Source of the DNA: an uncultured Eubacterium sp.
Lineage (GTDB): Bacteria > Bacillota > Clostridia > Lachnospirales > CAG-274
DNA length: 14,469 bases
Assembly: GCA_900543365.1 (NCBI GenBank)
Contig: UQRG01000022.1
Span: 1-14,469, forward strand
Direction of reading: 5' to 3'
The notes under the pieces are model-generated. The model had not been told where the DNA came from, ran no database searches, and saw only the letters and a program-made list of their open reading frames with translations. A program made the position numbers and the translations under genes. Below are positions 7,615 through 13,734 of the stretch, piece after piece. The first letter of the stretch is position 1. Every line of letters starts with the position of its first letter.

Positions 7615-7812
7615 ATGACAATAATTAACGGAAAAGAAGAAATTAAAGCAAAGGGTATGACAATTAAAGAATATCTTTCCTTCCATAATTACAGACCTGA
7701 CCTTGTAGCCATTGAACTTAATGGTAGTATTTTGCCAAAAAGCAGATATGAAACCTATGTTATAAGTGAAAGTGATACATTGGAAATTGTAACATTTGTG
7801 GGAGGCGGCTGA
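7615..7812 (+). CDS. thiS: Sulfur carrier protein ThiS
   Basis: 65-residue ubiquitin-like protein that carries sulfur as a C-terminal thiocarboxylate for thiazole formation. It begins MTIINGKEEIK, has the central VAIELNGSILP typical of ThiS, and ends FVGGG, exposing the glycine tail that is adenylated by ThiF. AAAGAGGTGA (7601-7610) precedes the ATG by four bases; the GTG at 7528 in the same frame is rejected as it lies in the riboswitch stem. The codons for the terminal glycines also form the Shine-Dalgarno site of thiF. First gene of a five-gene thiazole operon. Confidence 0.95.
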   Translation: MTIINGKEEIKAKGMTIKEYLSFHNYRPDLVAIELNGSILPKSRYETYVISESDTLEIVTFVGGG

Positions 7813-7813
7813 T

Positions 7814-8443
7814 ATGACAGCAAATGAATTTAAAAATGCTTTAATTGAAAGACACGGTCTAAAAATATACGAAAAACTAAAACACAGTAAAGTTGCCATT
7901 GCAGGACTTGGAGGCTTAGGTTCAAATGTTGCCGTTGCACTTGCAAGAGCAGGTGTTGGAAAACTCTTCCTTGTAGACTTTGACAATGTGGATATAACAA
8001 ACCTTAACAGACAGCAGTACTTTATTAAGGATATTGGTCGAAAAAAAACCGATGCCCTTACTGAAATACTCAGAAAAATAAATCCCGTTGTAGAAATTGA
8101 TTCCCTAAATATAAAAGTAACAGAGGAAAATGCCTCCAAAACATTTAAAGATTATGAGCTTGTGTGTGAGTGCTTTGACAAGGCTGAAAACAAGGCTATG
8201 CTTATAAATACACTACTTACCAAAACAGACAGCATAACTGTTATTTCTGCTACAGGTATGGCAGGTTACGGAGCCTCAAATACAATATCAACTAAAAAAA
8301 TAAATGACAGGCTTTATATATGTGGGGACGGTGTATCTGGCATTGAGCAGGGGCTTGGACTTATGGCACCAAGAGTCGGTATATGTGCAATGCATCAGGC
8401 AAATATGGCTTTAAAATTTTTACTTGATAAAAAGGAGATATAA
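7814..8443 (+). CDS. thiF: ThiS adenylyltransferase ThiF (short form, family 2)
   Basis: 209-residue E1-like enzyme predicted to adenylate the ThiS C-terminus using ATP. The nucleotide-binding loop GLGGLGSN is at 31-38, with the conserved acidic residue Asp57 (LVDFDNVDITNLNRQQY) and Arg66. It is shorter than E. coli ThiF and lacks the paired CxxC zinc ligands, matching the short form common in anaerobic Firmicutes next to thiS, thiG and thiH. A TTG at 7796 extends the frame, but the ATG at 7814 is preferred: GGGAGG (7800-7805) sits eight bases before it, and it begins one base after the thiS stop. Confidence 0.92.
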   Translation: MTANEFKNALIERHGLKIYEKLKHSKVAIAGLGGLGSNVAVALARAGVGKLFLVDFDNVDITNLNRQQYFIKDIGRKKTDALTEILRKINPVVEIDSLNIKVTEENASKTFKDYELVCECFDKAENKAMLINTLLTKTDSITVISATGMAGYGASNTISTKKINDRLYICGDGVSGIEQGLGLMAPRVGICAMHQANMALKFLLDKKEI

Positions 8444-8445
8444 AA

Positions 8446-9210
8446 ATGGAAAATGATAAATTAGTAATAGGTGGTCACGAATTTACTTCAAGATTTATAT
8501 TAGGCTCTGGCAAGTATTCTCTTGACCTTATTAAGGCTGCTGTTGAAAATGCAGGTGCAGAAATTATTACTCTTGCTTTAAGACGAGCAAATTCTCAAGT
8601 AGATAATATACTCGATTATATTCCAAAAGGTGTTACACTTTTACCAAATACTTCTGGTGCTAGAAACGCTGACGAGGCTGTAAGAATTGCCAGACTTTCA
8701 AGAGAAGTTGGTTGCGGCAATTTTGTTAAAATTGAAATAATGAGAGATTCTAAATATCTTCTTCCAGATAATTATGAAACAATAAAGGCTACTGAAATAC
8801 TTGCAAAAGAAGGCTTTATTGTTATGCCTTATATGTATCCTGACCTTAATGTTGCAAGAGATTTAAAGAATGCTGGTGCTGCAACAATTATGCCTTTAGG
8901 TGCTCCTATTGGTACTAACAAGGGTATAGTTACTAAGGAATTTATTAAAATTTTAATTGAAGAAATTGATTTACCAATTATTGTTGATGCTGGTATTGGC
9001 AAGCCATCTCAGGCTTGCGAAGCTATGGAAATGGGTGCTGCTGCTGTTATGGCAAACACTGCCATTGCTACTGCTGGTAATATTACAGCTATGGCTGAAG
9101 CTTTTAAAAAAGCTATTGAGGCTGGTAGAACAGCTTATCTTTCTGGTATGGGTAGAGTATTAGACAAGGCTAGTGCTTCATCACCATTAACAGGATTTTT
9201 AAGAAACTAA
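8446..9210 (+). CDS. thiG: Thiazole synthase ThiG
   Basis: 254-residue TIM-barrel enzyme that condenses 1-deoxy-D-xylulose 5-phosphate, ThiS thiocarboxylate and dehydroglycine into the thiazole phosphate. It has the family start (RFILGSGKY), LLPNTSGARNADEAVR (65-80), and the Schiff-base lysine Lys95 in NFVKIEIMRD. Phosphate-binding segments PLGAPIGTNKG and DAGIGKPSQA and the ending ASASSPLTGF are also present. The usual ALRR block reads ITLALRR. Full length. AAGGAG (8432-8437) overlaps the end of thiF, so the two are probably coupled. Downstream of ThiF and upstream of the dehydroglycine-making ThiH, as the pathway needs. Confidence 0.97.
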   Translation: MENDKLVIGGHEFTSRFILGSGKYSLDLIKAAVENAGAEIITLALRRANSQVDNILDYIPKGVTLLPNTSGARNADEAVRIARLSREVGCGNFVKIEIMRDSKYLLPDNYETIKATEILAKEGFIVMPYMYPDLNVARDLKNAGAATIMPLGAPIGTNKGIVTKEFIKILIEEIDLPIIVDAGIGKPSQACEAMEMGAAAVMANTAIATAGNITAMAEAFKKAIEAGRTAYLSGMGRVLDKASASSPLTGFLRN

Positions 9211-9227
9211 TAAAGGAGCAATATAAA

Positions 9228-10400
9228 ATGGACGAATTAACAAATCCAGAATTAAGAATAAATCATATGGAATACTTGCCTGATATGGAAGACATTGGTT
9301 CTGAAATTCAGGATAAGGTTATAAGTGCTATGGAAAGCTATGATGCTGACAAATATACTAAAGAAGATGTAAAGACAGCTTTATCTAAAGATGTACTTTC
9401 TCTTGATGACTTTGGTGCTTTGCTTTCACCAGCAGCATTACCTATGCTTGAAGAAATTGCTCAAAGAGCACAGCTTGAAACCAGAAAGCATTTTGGTAAT
9501 AGTGTTCAAATGTTTACACCACTTTACATAGCTAACTATTGTGAAAATTATTGTATTTATTGTGGCTTTAACTGTCATAATAAAATACATAGAGCAAAAC
9601 TTAATGCTGAAGAAATTGAAAACGAAATGAAAGCTATTGCTGAAACCGGACTTGAGGAAGTTCTTATACTTACTGGTGAAAGCAAGTCAATGTCTGATGT
9701 TAAATATATAGGTGAGGCTTGCAAAATTGCTAAAAAGTATTTTAAAGTAATTGGTATTGAAGTTTACCCTATGAATAGTGAAGATTACAACTACCTGCAT
9801 AAATGTGGTGTAGATTATGTAACTGTTTTCCAAGAAACTTATGACTCTGACAAGTATGAAACTCTCCATCTTGCAGGTCACAAGAGAATTTTTCCATATA
9901 GGTTAAATACTCAGGAAAGAGCCTTAATGGGCGGTATGAGAGGTGTTGGATTTGCTGCACTTTTAGGTCTTTCTGACTTTAGAAAAGATGCCTTTGCTGT
10001 TGGTACTCACGCTTATTTAATACAACAGAAATATCCTCACGCAGATATAGCTTTTTCTTGCCCTAGATTAAGACCTATTATTAATAATGACAAAATTAAT
10101 CCAAAAGATGTACACGAGCCACAGCTTTTACAAGTTATGTGTGCTTACAGAATATTCTTACCTTTTGCCAGTATGACTATATCAACTAGAGAATGTGCCA
10201 GATTTAGAGATAATTCAATTAAAATTGCTGCAACTAAGATTTCTGCTGGTGTTGATGTAGGTATTGGTGGTCACGGTGACAATAATAAAAAAGGTGACGA
10301 ACAGTTTGAAATAAGTGACAGCAGAAATGTTAAAGAAGTTTATGACGCTATAAAGGCACAAGGCTTACAGCCAGTAATGAGTGAATATATTTATGTATAA
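9228..10400 (+). CDS. thiH: 2-iminoacetate synthase (tyrosine lyase) ThiH
   Basis: 390-residue radical SAM enzyme that cleaves tyrosine to p-cresol and dehydroglycine, the nitrogen source for the thiazole in anaerobes. The [4Fe-4S] motif is Cys105-x3-Cys109-x2-Cys112 (YCENYCIYCGFNC). Typical blocks follow: EEVLILTGES, VFQETYDSDKYETLHLAGHK, and a C-terminal GIGGHGDNNKKGDEQFEISD region. The oxygen-dependent alternative ThiO is not present here, consistent with an anaerobe. AAAGGAG lies about nine bases before the ATG. Its last eight bases overlap tenI. Confidence 0.97.
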   Translation: MDELTNPELRINHMEYLPDMEDIGSEIQDKVISAMESYDADKYTKEDVKTALSKDVLSLDDFGALLSPAALPMLEEIAQRAQLETRKHFGNSVQMFTPLYIANYCENYCIYCGFNCHNKIHRAKLNAEEIENEMKAIAETGLEEVLILTGESKSMSDVKYIGEACKIAKKYFKVIGIEVYPMNSEDYNYLHKCGVDYVTVFQETYDSDKYETLHLAGHKRIFPYRLNTQERALMGGMRGVGFAALLGLSDFRKDAFAVGTHAYLIQQKYPHADIAFSCPRLRPIINNDKINPKDVHEPQLLQVMCAYRIFLPFASMTISTRECARFRDNSIKIAATKISAGVDVGIGGHGDNNKKGDEQFEISDSRNVKEVYDAIKAQGLQPVMSEYIYV

Positions 10401-10929
10401 AAAGATTGCTATTACAAATAGTCATTTGTGCAATAATTTAATTGAACAAATCAAAAAAATTCACAATTCAGACTATGACTATATAATACTTAGGGAAAAA
10501 GATTTAAGGGAAAAAGAGTATATTGACCTTGCTAAAAAAGCAATAGAAATAAGTGATAAAGTAATACTTCATACTTATATTTCAGCTTGTGAAAGCCTTA
10601 ATTATTATAAAATACATTTGCCTTACAAGATGTTTATAGATAATATTGATATAATAAAAGATTACAATATAAAGGGCGTGTCAACTCATAGCATTAATGA
10701 AGCATTGTCTGTAGAAAAACTTGGTGGAACTTATATAACAGCTAGTCATATATTTGCTACAAAGTGCAAAGAGGGGCTTGAGCCTAAAGGTCTTAAATGG
10801 CTTAACAATGTTTGTAATAGTGTTAATATTCCTGTTTATGCCCTTGGTGGTATTAATAGTGAAAATGCTAAACTTTGCATTTATGCTGGGGCTAATGGTG
10901 TTTGTATGATGAGTGAAGCTAATAAATAG
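10393..10929 (+). CDS. tenI: TenI/ThiE-family protein, probably thiazole tautomerase TenI
   Basis: 178-residue TIM-barrel protein of the thiamin phosphate synthase superfamily: ITNSHLC start, ILREKDL (32-38), GVSTHS (95-100), and ALGGINSENAK with AGANGVCMMS at the end. It reads more like TenI, which aromatises the ThiG product, than ThiE. The ThiE block INDR with its catalytic Asp is replaced by HTYIS (60-64). The ThiE GPIFPT-KTK region reads SHIFATKCKEGLEPKGL, keeping a histidine (His119) that aligns with B. subtilis TenI His122, and the TenI-like K-x-G-L-x-x-K/R-G motif. Start chosen at ATG 10393, which overlaps thiH by eight bases; a GTG at 10381 is possible. The Shine-Dalgarno is weak, so translation probably depends on thiH. 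Confidence 0.82.
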   Translation: MYKKIAITNSHLCNNLIEQIKKIHNSDYDYIILREKDLREKEYIDLAKKAIEISDKVILHTYISACESLNYYKIHLPYKMFIDNIDIIKDYNIKGVSTHSINEALSVEKLGGTYITASHIFATKCKEGLEPKGLKWLNNVCNSVNIPVYALGGINSENAKLCIYAGANGVCMMSEANK

Positions 10930-11016
10930 ATTTATAAGTAATAAGTAATAGGTATAGTTAAAATAAATTTAAAACAAACTATACCTATTATTTATCATCT
11001 ATTATCTATAAATCTA
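10927..11016. repeat. Nested inverted repeat between convergent genes, likely bidirectional terminator
   Basis: Inner arms 10941-10959 and 10977-10995 (19 bases, one mismatch) flank a 17-base AT-rich loop. Outer arms 10927-10936 (TAGATTTATA) and 11007-11016 (TATAAATCTA) pair perfectly but are offset by unequal spacers. The inner stem GGTATAGTT/AACTATACC is followed on either strand by AT-rich sequence rather than a clean U-tract. It sits between the tenI stop and the hydrolase 3' end and covers both, so it may terminate both transcripts. The nested, terminally symmetric form is also compatible with a small non-autonomous mobile repeat. No second copy was noticed in this window. Confidence 0.6.
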
Positions 11017-11936
11017 AATACACCTTTCCAATATCTTTCCTTATCTACAAGAGCTGAAACACCGTGTCCTGCATTTTTTATTATCATAAGAGCTTTTTTT
11101 GACTTAGTCTTGTTATAAAGCCTATGAACCATTTTAATGGGGACAAGATTATCACTATCCCCGTGAATAAATAGCACAGGTATATTAATATACTCAACTC
11201 TGTCAATAGGTGATGCAAGTCTTAAATCATATTTAGCTTTTTTTATACAGGCAAAATCCATTAAATTAACAAAAGGAAATCTAGGCAATTTAAAAGTGTT
11301 TTTTAATTCATAAGCAATAATATTATCAGCATTGTCAAAGCTGCAATCACTAATAACAGCCTTAACATTTGACGGAAGTTTCTCTGACGCCGCCATTAAT
11401 ACCGTTGCCCCACCCATACTGACACCATATAGATAAATTTCACTTTTACTATCTCCTCTTATAATAAGATGAATTATATTAATAATATCTCTGCTGTCAA
11501 GATTGCCCATTCCTATATAACGACCACCACTTTTACCGTGACCTCTTAAATCTGGTACAACTACATTATAGCCTTTTTCATAGAATGTTTTTGTGGCATA
11601 ATCAAGAGTAGAACCCCAGCCACCATAGCCATGTACCACCACAACCCATTTTTTGCTTTTACTTTTTTGAATATAGACTTTACAGTACAAAGGGGTGTCA
11701 TTACAACCTTTGACATAACATTCTGTGTTTCTTGATTTATTTTTCCATTTAATACGCTTTTCTCTTTCATTTATATTATCCTCCCTTACTATTTTTTCTT
11801 CATTAGATAAATTGGCACATTTAGCAAGTTCTTCTTTATTTCCACCTGCAAATATTGTTTCAAACATTGCATTTGCTTCACTTGCTATTTCCCTTATTAT
11901 TAAACCAATGCCAGCTAAGATTACAAATTTTTTCAT
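10995..11936 (-). CDS. Alpha/beta hydrolase with N-terminal hydrophobic segment
   Basis: 313-residue predicted serine hydrolase. Visible are the oxyanion block VVVVHGYGGWGS (98-109), PDLRGHGKSGG, the nucleophile Ser173 in GVSMGG, the acid Asp262 in IHGDSDNLVP, and the base His291 in NAGHGV, giving a complete triad. Similar multi-purpose hydrolases act on acyl esters, but the substrate cannot be read from sequence. The start MKKFVILAGIGLII followed by an 80-residue charged stretch suggests membrane attachment or export. AGGAGG lies seven bases before the ATG. The last residues (FIDNR) are encoded within the inverted repeat at its 3' end. It stands alone on its strand; a possible weak promoter (TTGCAT-16-TACAAA on the minus strand) lies just upstream. 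Confidence 0.85.
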   Translation of the reverse strand: MKKFVILAGIGLIIREIASEANAMFETIFAGGNKEELAKCANLSNEEKIVREDNINEREKRIKWKNKSRNTECYVKGCNDTPLYCKVYIQKSKSKKWVVVVHGYGGWGSTLDYATKTFYEKGYNVVVPDLRGHGKSGGRYIGMGNLDSRDIINIIHLIIRGDSKSEIYLYGVSMGGATVLMAASEKLPSNVKAVISDCSFDNADNIIAYELKNTFKLPRFPFVNLMDFACIKKAKYDLRLASPIDRVEYINIPVLFIHGDSDNLVPIKMVHRLYNKTKSKKALMIIKNAGHGVSALVDKERYWKGVFRFIDNR

Positions 11937-12003
11937 CTAAATTCCTCCTATAATATTTTGTACAAATTTTGATTTTATATGCAATAAAAAATTAAAAAAT
12001 TTC

Positions 12004-12032
12004 TTGACTTGCCTGTTGAGGTGTGATACAAT
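12004..12032 (+). promoter_or_regulatory. Sigma-A-type promoter of the rpsF-ssb-rpsR operon, with extended -10
   Basis: TTGACT (12004-12009), 17-base spacer, TACAAT (12027-12032). A TG one base before the -10 (TGATACAAT) makes it an extended -10 promoter. Both boxes match at 5 of 6 positions, fitting a strongly expressed ribosomal operon. Transcription would start near 12039, giving a leader of about 74 bases before rpsF. Confidence 0.8.
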
Positions 12033-12040
12033 AACTTTTG

Positions 12041-12106
12041 TATGGTATTGAGATACCATCCTTGCTCTTGCACAAGGCAAGGGCCAAAGACCAAAAGGAG
12101 GTGCAA
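12041..12106 (+). promoter_or_regulatory. Structured rpsF leader with possible pseudoknot over the ribosome binding site
   Basis: Two hairpins are visible: ATGGTAT-TGAG-ATACCAT (about 12042-12059), and CCTTGC (12060-12065) with GCAAGG (12077-12082) around an 11-base loop. The loop contains TTGCAC (12068-12073), exactly complementary to GTGCAA (12101-12106), which directly follows and partly overlaps the Shine-Dalgarno AGGAGG (12096-12101). Loop pairing would form a pseudoknot hiding the rpsF ribosome binding site. S6:S18 complexes regulate rpsF leaders in many bacteria, but the CCG trinucleotide of that known motif is not present here. The pairing is seen; the regulation is inferred. Confidence 0.45.
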
Positions 12107-12112
12107 ATAAAG

Positions 12113-12403
12113 ATGAAGAAGTATGAACTTTGTGTAGTTTATTCCCCAGCTTTAGATGAAGAAGCATTAAATACAGCTAAGGAAGGCGTTAAGGCTCTTA
12201 TTGAGAGATTTGGCGGTACTGTAGAGAATGTTGATGATTGGGGTAAGAAGAGACTTGCTTACGAAATTCAGAAGGTTAATGAGGGTATTTATAACTTCAT
12301 TACTTTCAGTGCTGAAACTTCAGCTCCAGCTGAAATCGAGGCTCGTATGCGTATTAATGAAAAGGTTCTTCGTTATTTAATCGTTGCTCAGGAAGAGGCT
12401 TAA
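12113..12403 (+). CDS. rpsF: 30S ribosomal protein S6
   Basis: 96-residue small-subunit protein that binds 16S rRNA in the platform together with S18. The sequence MKKYELCVVYSPALDEEALN, the central FGGTVENVDDWGKKRLAYEIQK, the strand GIYNFITFSAE and the end RINEKVLRYLIV are diagnostic. The frame is open back to a TTG at 12038, but that region is the leader; AAAGGAGG (12094-12101) precedes the ATG at 12113. First gene of the rpsF-ssb-rpsR operon, 18 bases before ssb. Confidence 0.98.
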   Translation: MKKYELCVVYSPALDEEALNTAKEGVKALIERFGGTVENVDDWGKKRLAYEIQKVNEGIYNFITFSAETSAPAEIEARMRINEKVLRYLIVAQEEA

Positions 12404-12421
12404 TCAAAGGAGGTCGCCTAT

Positions 12422-12877
12422 ATGAACAGAGTTATATTGTTAGGAAGATTGGCGAGAGATCCAGAGGTTAGATACACTCAGTCTGCTGAACCTTTAGCAG
12501 TTTGCAGATTTGCTGTAGCAGTTGACAGACCTTATTCAAGAAATAGACAGGAAAACGAACCAACTGCAGATTTCATCAATTGCGTTTGCTTTGGCAAGCG
12601 TGGTGAAAGTATTAATCAGTATTTCCGCAAGGGTAACAGAATTGCCGTACAGGGCAGATTACAAGTTAGCAATTACACTGACCAACAGGGTAACAAAAGA
12701 TATTCAACTGATGTAGTTGTTGAAGATTTTGAGTTTGTTGAGTCAAGAAACGAAAGAGCTAATTCAAGTGAGGGCGGATTTAATCCTGCTCCAGCACCAC
12801 AATCCAGTGTTGCTCCTGCTCCTAGTGCTGGTTTCAGTATTGATAGTGATGCTGAAGACGAAGATTTACCGTTTTAA
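12422..12877 (+). CDS. ssb: Single-stranded DNA-binding protein
   Basis: 151 residues. The N-terminal OB-fold (1-108) begins MNRVILLGRLARDPEVRYT and has FINCVCFGKRGESINQYFRKGNRIAVQGRLQ and the YSTDVVVEDFEFVES strand. A Pro/Ala/Ser-rich linker (about 109-142) leads to the acidic tip DEDLPF, which recruits replication and repair partners. It coats single-stranded DNA in replication, recombination and repair. AAAGGAGG (12406-12413) lies eight bases before the ATG. Position between rpsF and rpsR is the standard Firmicute arrangement. Confidence 0.98.
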   Translation: MNRVILLGRLARDPEVRYTQSAEPLAVCRFAVAVDRPYSRNRQENEPTADFINCVCFGKRGESINQYFRKGNRIAVQGRLQVSNYTDQQGNKRYSTDVVVEDFEFVESRNERANSSEGGFNPAPAPQSSVAPAPSAGFSIDSDAEDEDLPF

Positions 12878-12916
12878 TTAATTTATCGAATTTTAAAGTA
12901 AGGAGGATTCTTAATC

Positions 12917-13147
12917 ATGATTAACAAGAAGCGTGGTAGAAGAAAGAAGAAGATTTGTGTTTTCTGTGCAGAAAAGGCAACTTCTATCGATTACAAGGAT
13001 GTAGCAAAGTTAAGAAAGTTTGTTTCTGAAAGAGGTAAGATTTTACCTAGAAGAATTACTGGTAACTGTGCTAAACATCAGAGATTATTAACTACTGCTG
13101 TTAAGAGAGCAAGACATATTGCACTTTTAGCTTATGTAGCTGAGTAA
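12917..13147 (+). CDS. rpsR: 30S ribosomal protein S18
   Basis: 76-residue small-subunit protein, partner of S6 in the platform. The basic N-terminus (KKRGRRKKK) is followed by ICVFCAEK, DYKDVAKLRKFVSERGKILPRRITG and NCAKHQRLLTTAVKRARHIALLAY. Cysteines in CVFC together with Cys and His in GNCAKHQ suggest a zinc-binding (C+) form of S18. AAGGAGG sits about ten bases before the ATG. Last gene of the operon, followed by a clear terminator. Confidence 0.98.
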   Translation: MINKKRGRRKKKICVFCAEKATSIDYKDVAKLRKFVSERGKILPRRITGNCAKHQRLLTTAVKRARHIALLAYVAE

Positions 13148-13167
13148 TTTCTAAATATAGATTTTAC

Positions 13168-13201
13168 ACACCCTTAGGTAATAACTTAAGGGTGTTTTAT
13201 A
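13168..13201 (+). terminator. Intrinsic terminator of the rpsF-ssb-rpsR operon
   Basis: ACACCCTTA (13168-13176) pairs perfectly with TAAGGGTGT (13187-13195) around a 10-base loop, followed by TTTATATT. It lies 20 bases past the rpsR stop. Confidence 0.85.
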
Positions 13202-13220
13202 TTGTGCAAGTATACTGACA

Positions 13221-13248
13221 ATATAAAAAGAGCTGTAAAACAGCCCTT
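13221..13248 (-). terminator. Intrinsic terminator of the FMN-binding-like gene
   Basis: On the minus strand GGGCTGT (13246-13240) pairs with ACAGCTC (13236-13230) around TTT, with one G-U pair, followed by TTTTTATATT. It starts within six bases of the gene's stop codon and is back to back with the rpsR terminator. Confidence 0.8.
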
Positions 13249-13251
13249 TAT

Positions 13252-13653
13252 CTATCTTTTTGCCTCATCTAACGCCCTATTAATAGCATCAAGCAAAATA
13301 CTTTCAGTTACAGCATAGTCATTATTTAGCTCAATATCTGTACTCTGCATTTCAACAACCTTGTTAGCTAAATCGTCAATACAATTTGAAAAACCCGGAT
13401 AAAATACCTCCTGAGTTTCATTAAGCTGTTCCAATGATATACTTTCAATTTCATTTTTGCCGACTGTTACAGACAATGTAACAGGCTTGCCCTGTAAAAT
13501 AATGTCAGAATTATATGTACCCTCCTTATATGTACTCTTAAAGCTACCACTAAAAAAAGCAATTACTGCTCCAATTATAATAATGCCCAGCACTGCAAAT
13601 ATTGCAGTTTTAATTATGTCCTTTAATTTAAAGACAAATATTTTAGATGCCAC
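13252..13653 (-). CDS. Small membrane-anchored protein with FMN-binding-like domain
   Basis: 133 residues. A basic N-terminus is followed by one strong hydrophobic segment (about 14-34) and an outward domain (about 40-133). That domain resembles the FMN_bind fold of RnfG/NqrC-type proteins: a YKEGTYNSD start, the strand VTLSVTVGKNEIESISL, and a final helix ILLDAINRALDEAKR. Where flavinylated members have SGATxT/S, this one has YAVTES (113-118): the Thr aligned with the flavinylation site is kept but the preceding Ser-Gly is not. Function and flavin binding are uncertain. An upstream in-frame GTG at 13662 overlaps the Shine-Dalgarno GGTAGGTGA; the GTG at 13653 has proper spacing and is chosen. 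Divergent from addB. Confidence 0.6.
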   Translation of the reverse strand: MASKIFVFKLKDIIKTAIFAVLGIIIIGAVIAFFSGSFKSTYKEGTYNSDIILQGKPVTLSVTVGKNEIESISLEQLNETQEVFYPGFSNCIDDLANKVVEMQSTDIELNNDYAVTESILLDAINRALDEAKR

Positions 13654-13679
13654 TTTTTTCACCTACCCTTTTTAATATA

Positions 13680-13685
13680 ATTATA
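13680..13685 (-). promoter_or_regulatory. Probable -10 box of the FMN-binding-like gene
   Basis: A perfect TATAAT on the minus strand (13685-13680), about 27 bases before the chosen GTG start. The sequence 17 bases upstream (ATCATA) is a poor -35. The region is very AT-rich, so the call is tentative. Confidence 0.4.
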
Positions 13686-13704
13686 TAGAAATCTAATAAA
13701 AATA

Positions 13705-13713
13705 TGATATAAT
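13705..13713 (+). promoter_or_regulatory. Extended -10 promoter of addB
   Basis: TGATATAAT: a perfect TATAAT (13708-13713) preceded by TG one base away. No good -35 is seen, but an extended -10 can work without one. The start point would be near 13720, leaving a very short leader that holds the Shine-Dalgarno GAGGTGAT (13723-13730). Confidence 0.6.
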
Positions 13714-13734
13714 TATTTCAATGAGGTGATATTT

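Noticed and set aside
7516..8139. A 207-codon open frame on the minus strand across thiS and thiF
   Set aside because: It is antisense to two well-recognised genes and the riboswitch, its translation resembles no protein, and it lacks a convincing ribosome binding site.
8957..9163. A 68-codon Leu-rich frame inside thiG
   Set aside because: Out-of-frame shadow of the Ala/Gly-rich thiG sequence; no initiation signals.
11937..12000. Strong promoter for the minus-strand hydrolase
   Set aside because: Only a weak match (TTGCAT, 16 bases, TACAAA) is present in very AT-rich sequence, too poor to list as a feature.
12038..12112. Extended S6 protein from TTG 12038
   Set aside because: The upstream stretch is the leader with hairpins, and the conserved S6 N-terminus begins exactly at the ATG at 12113 after a strong Shine-Dalgarno site.
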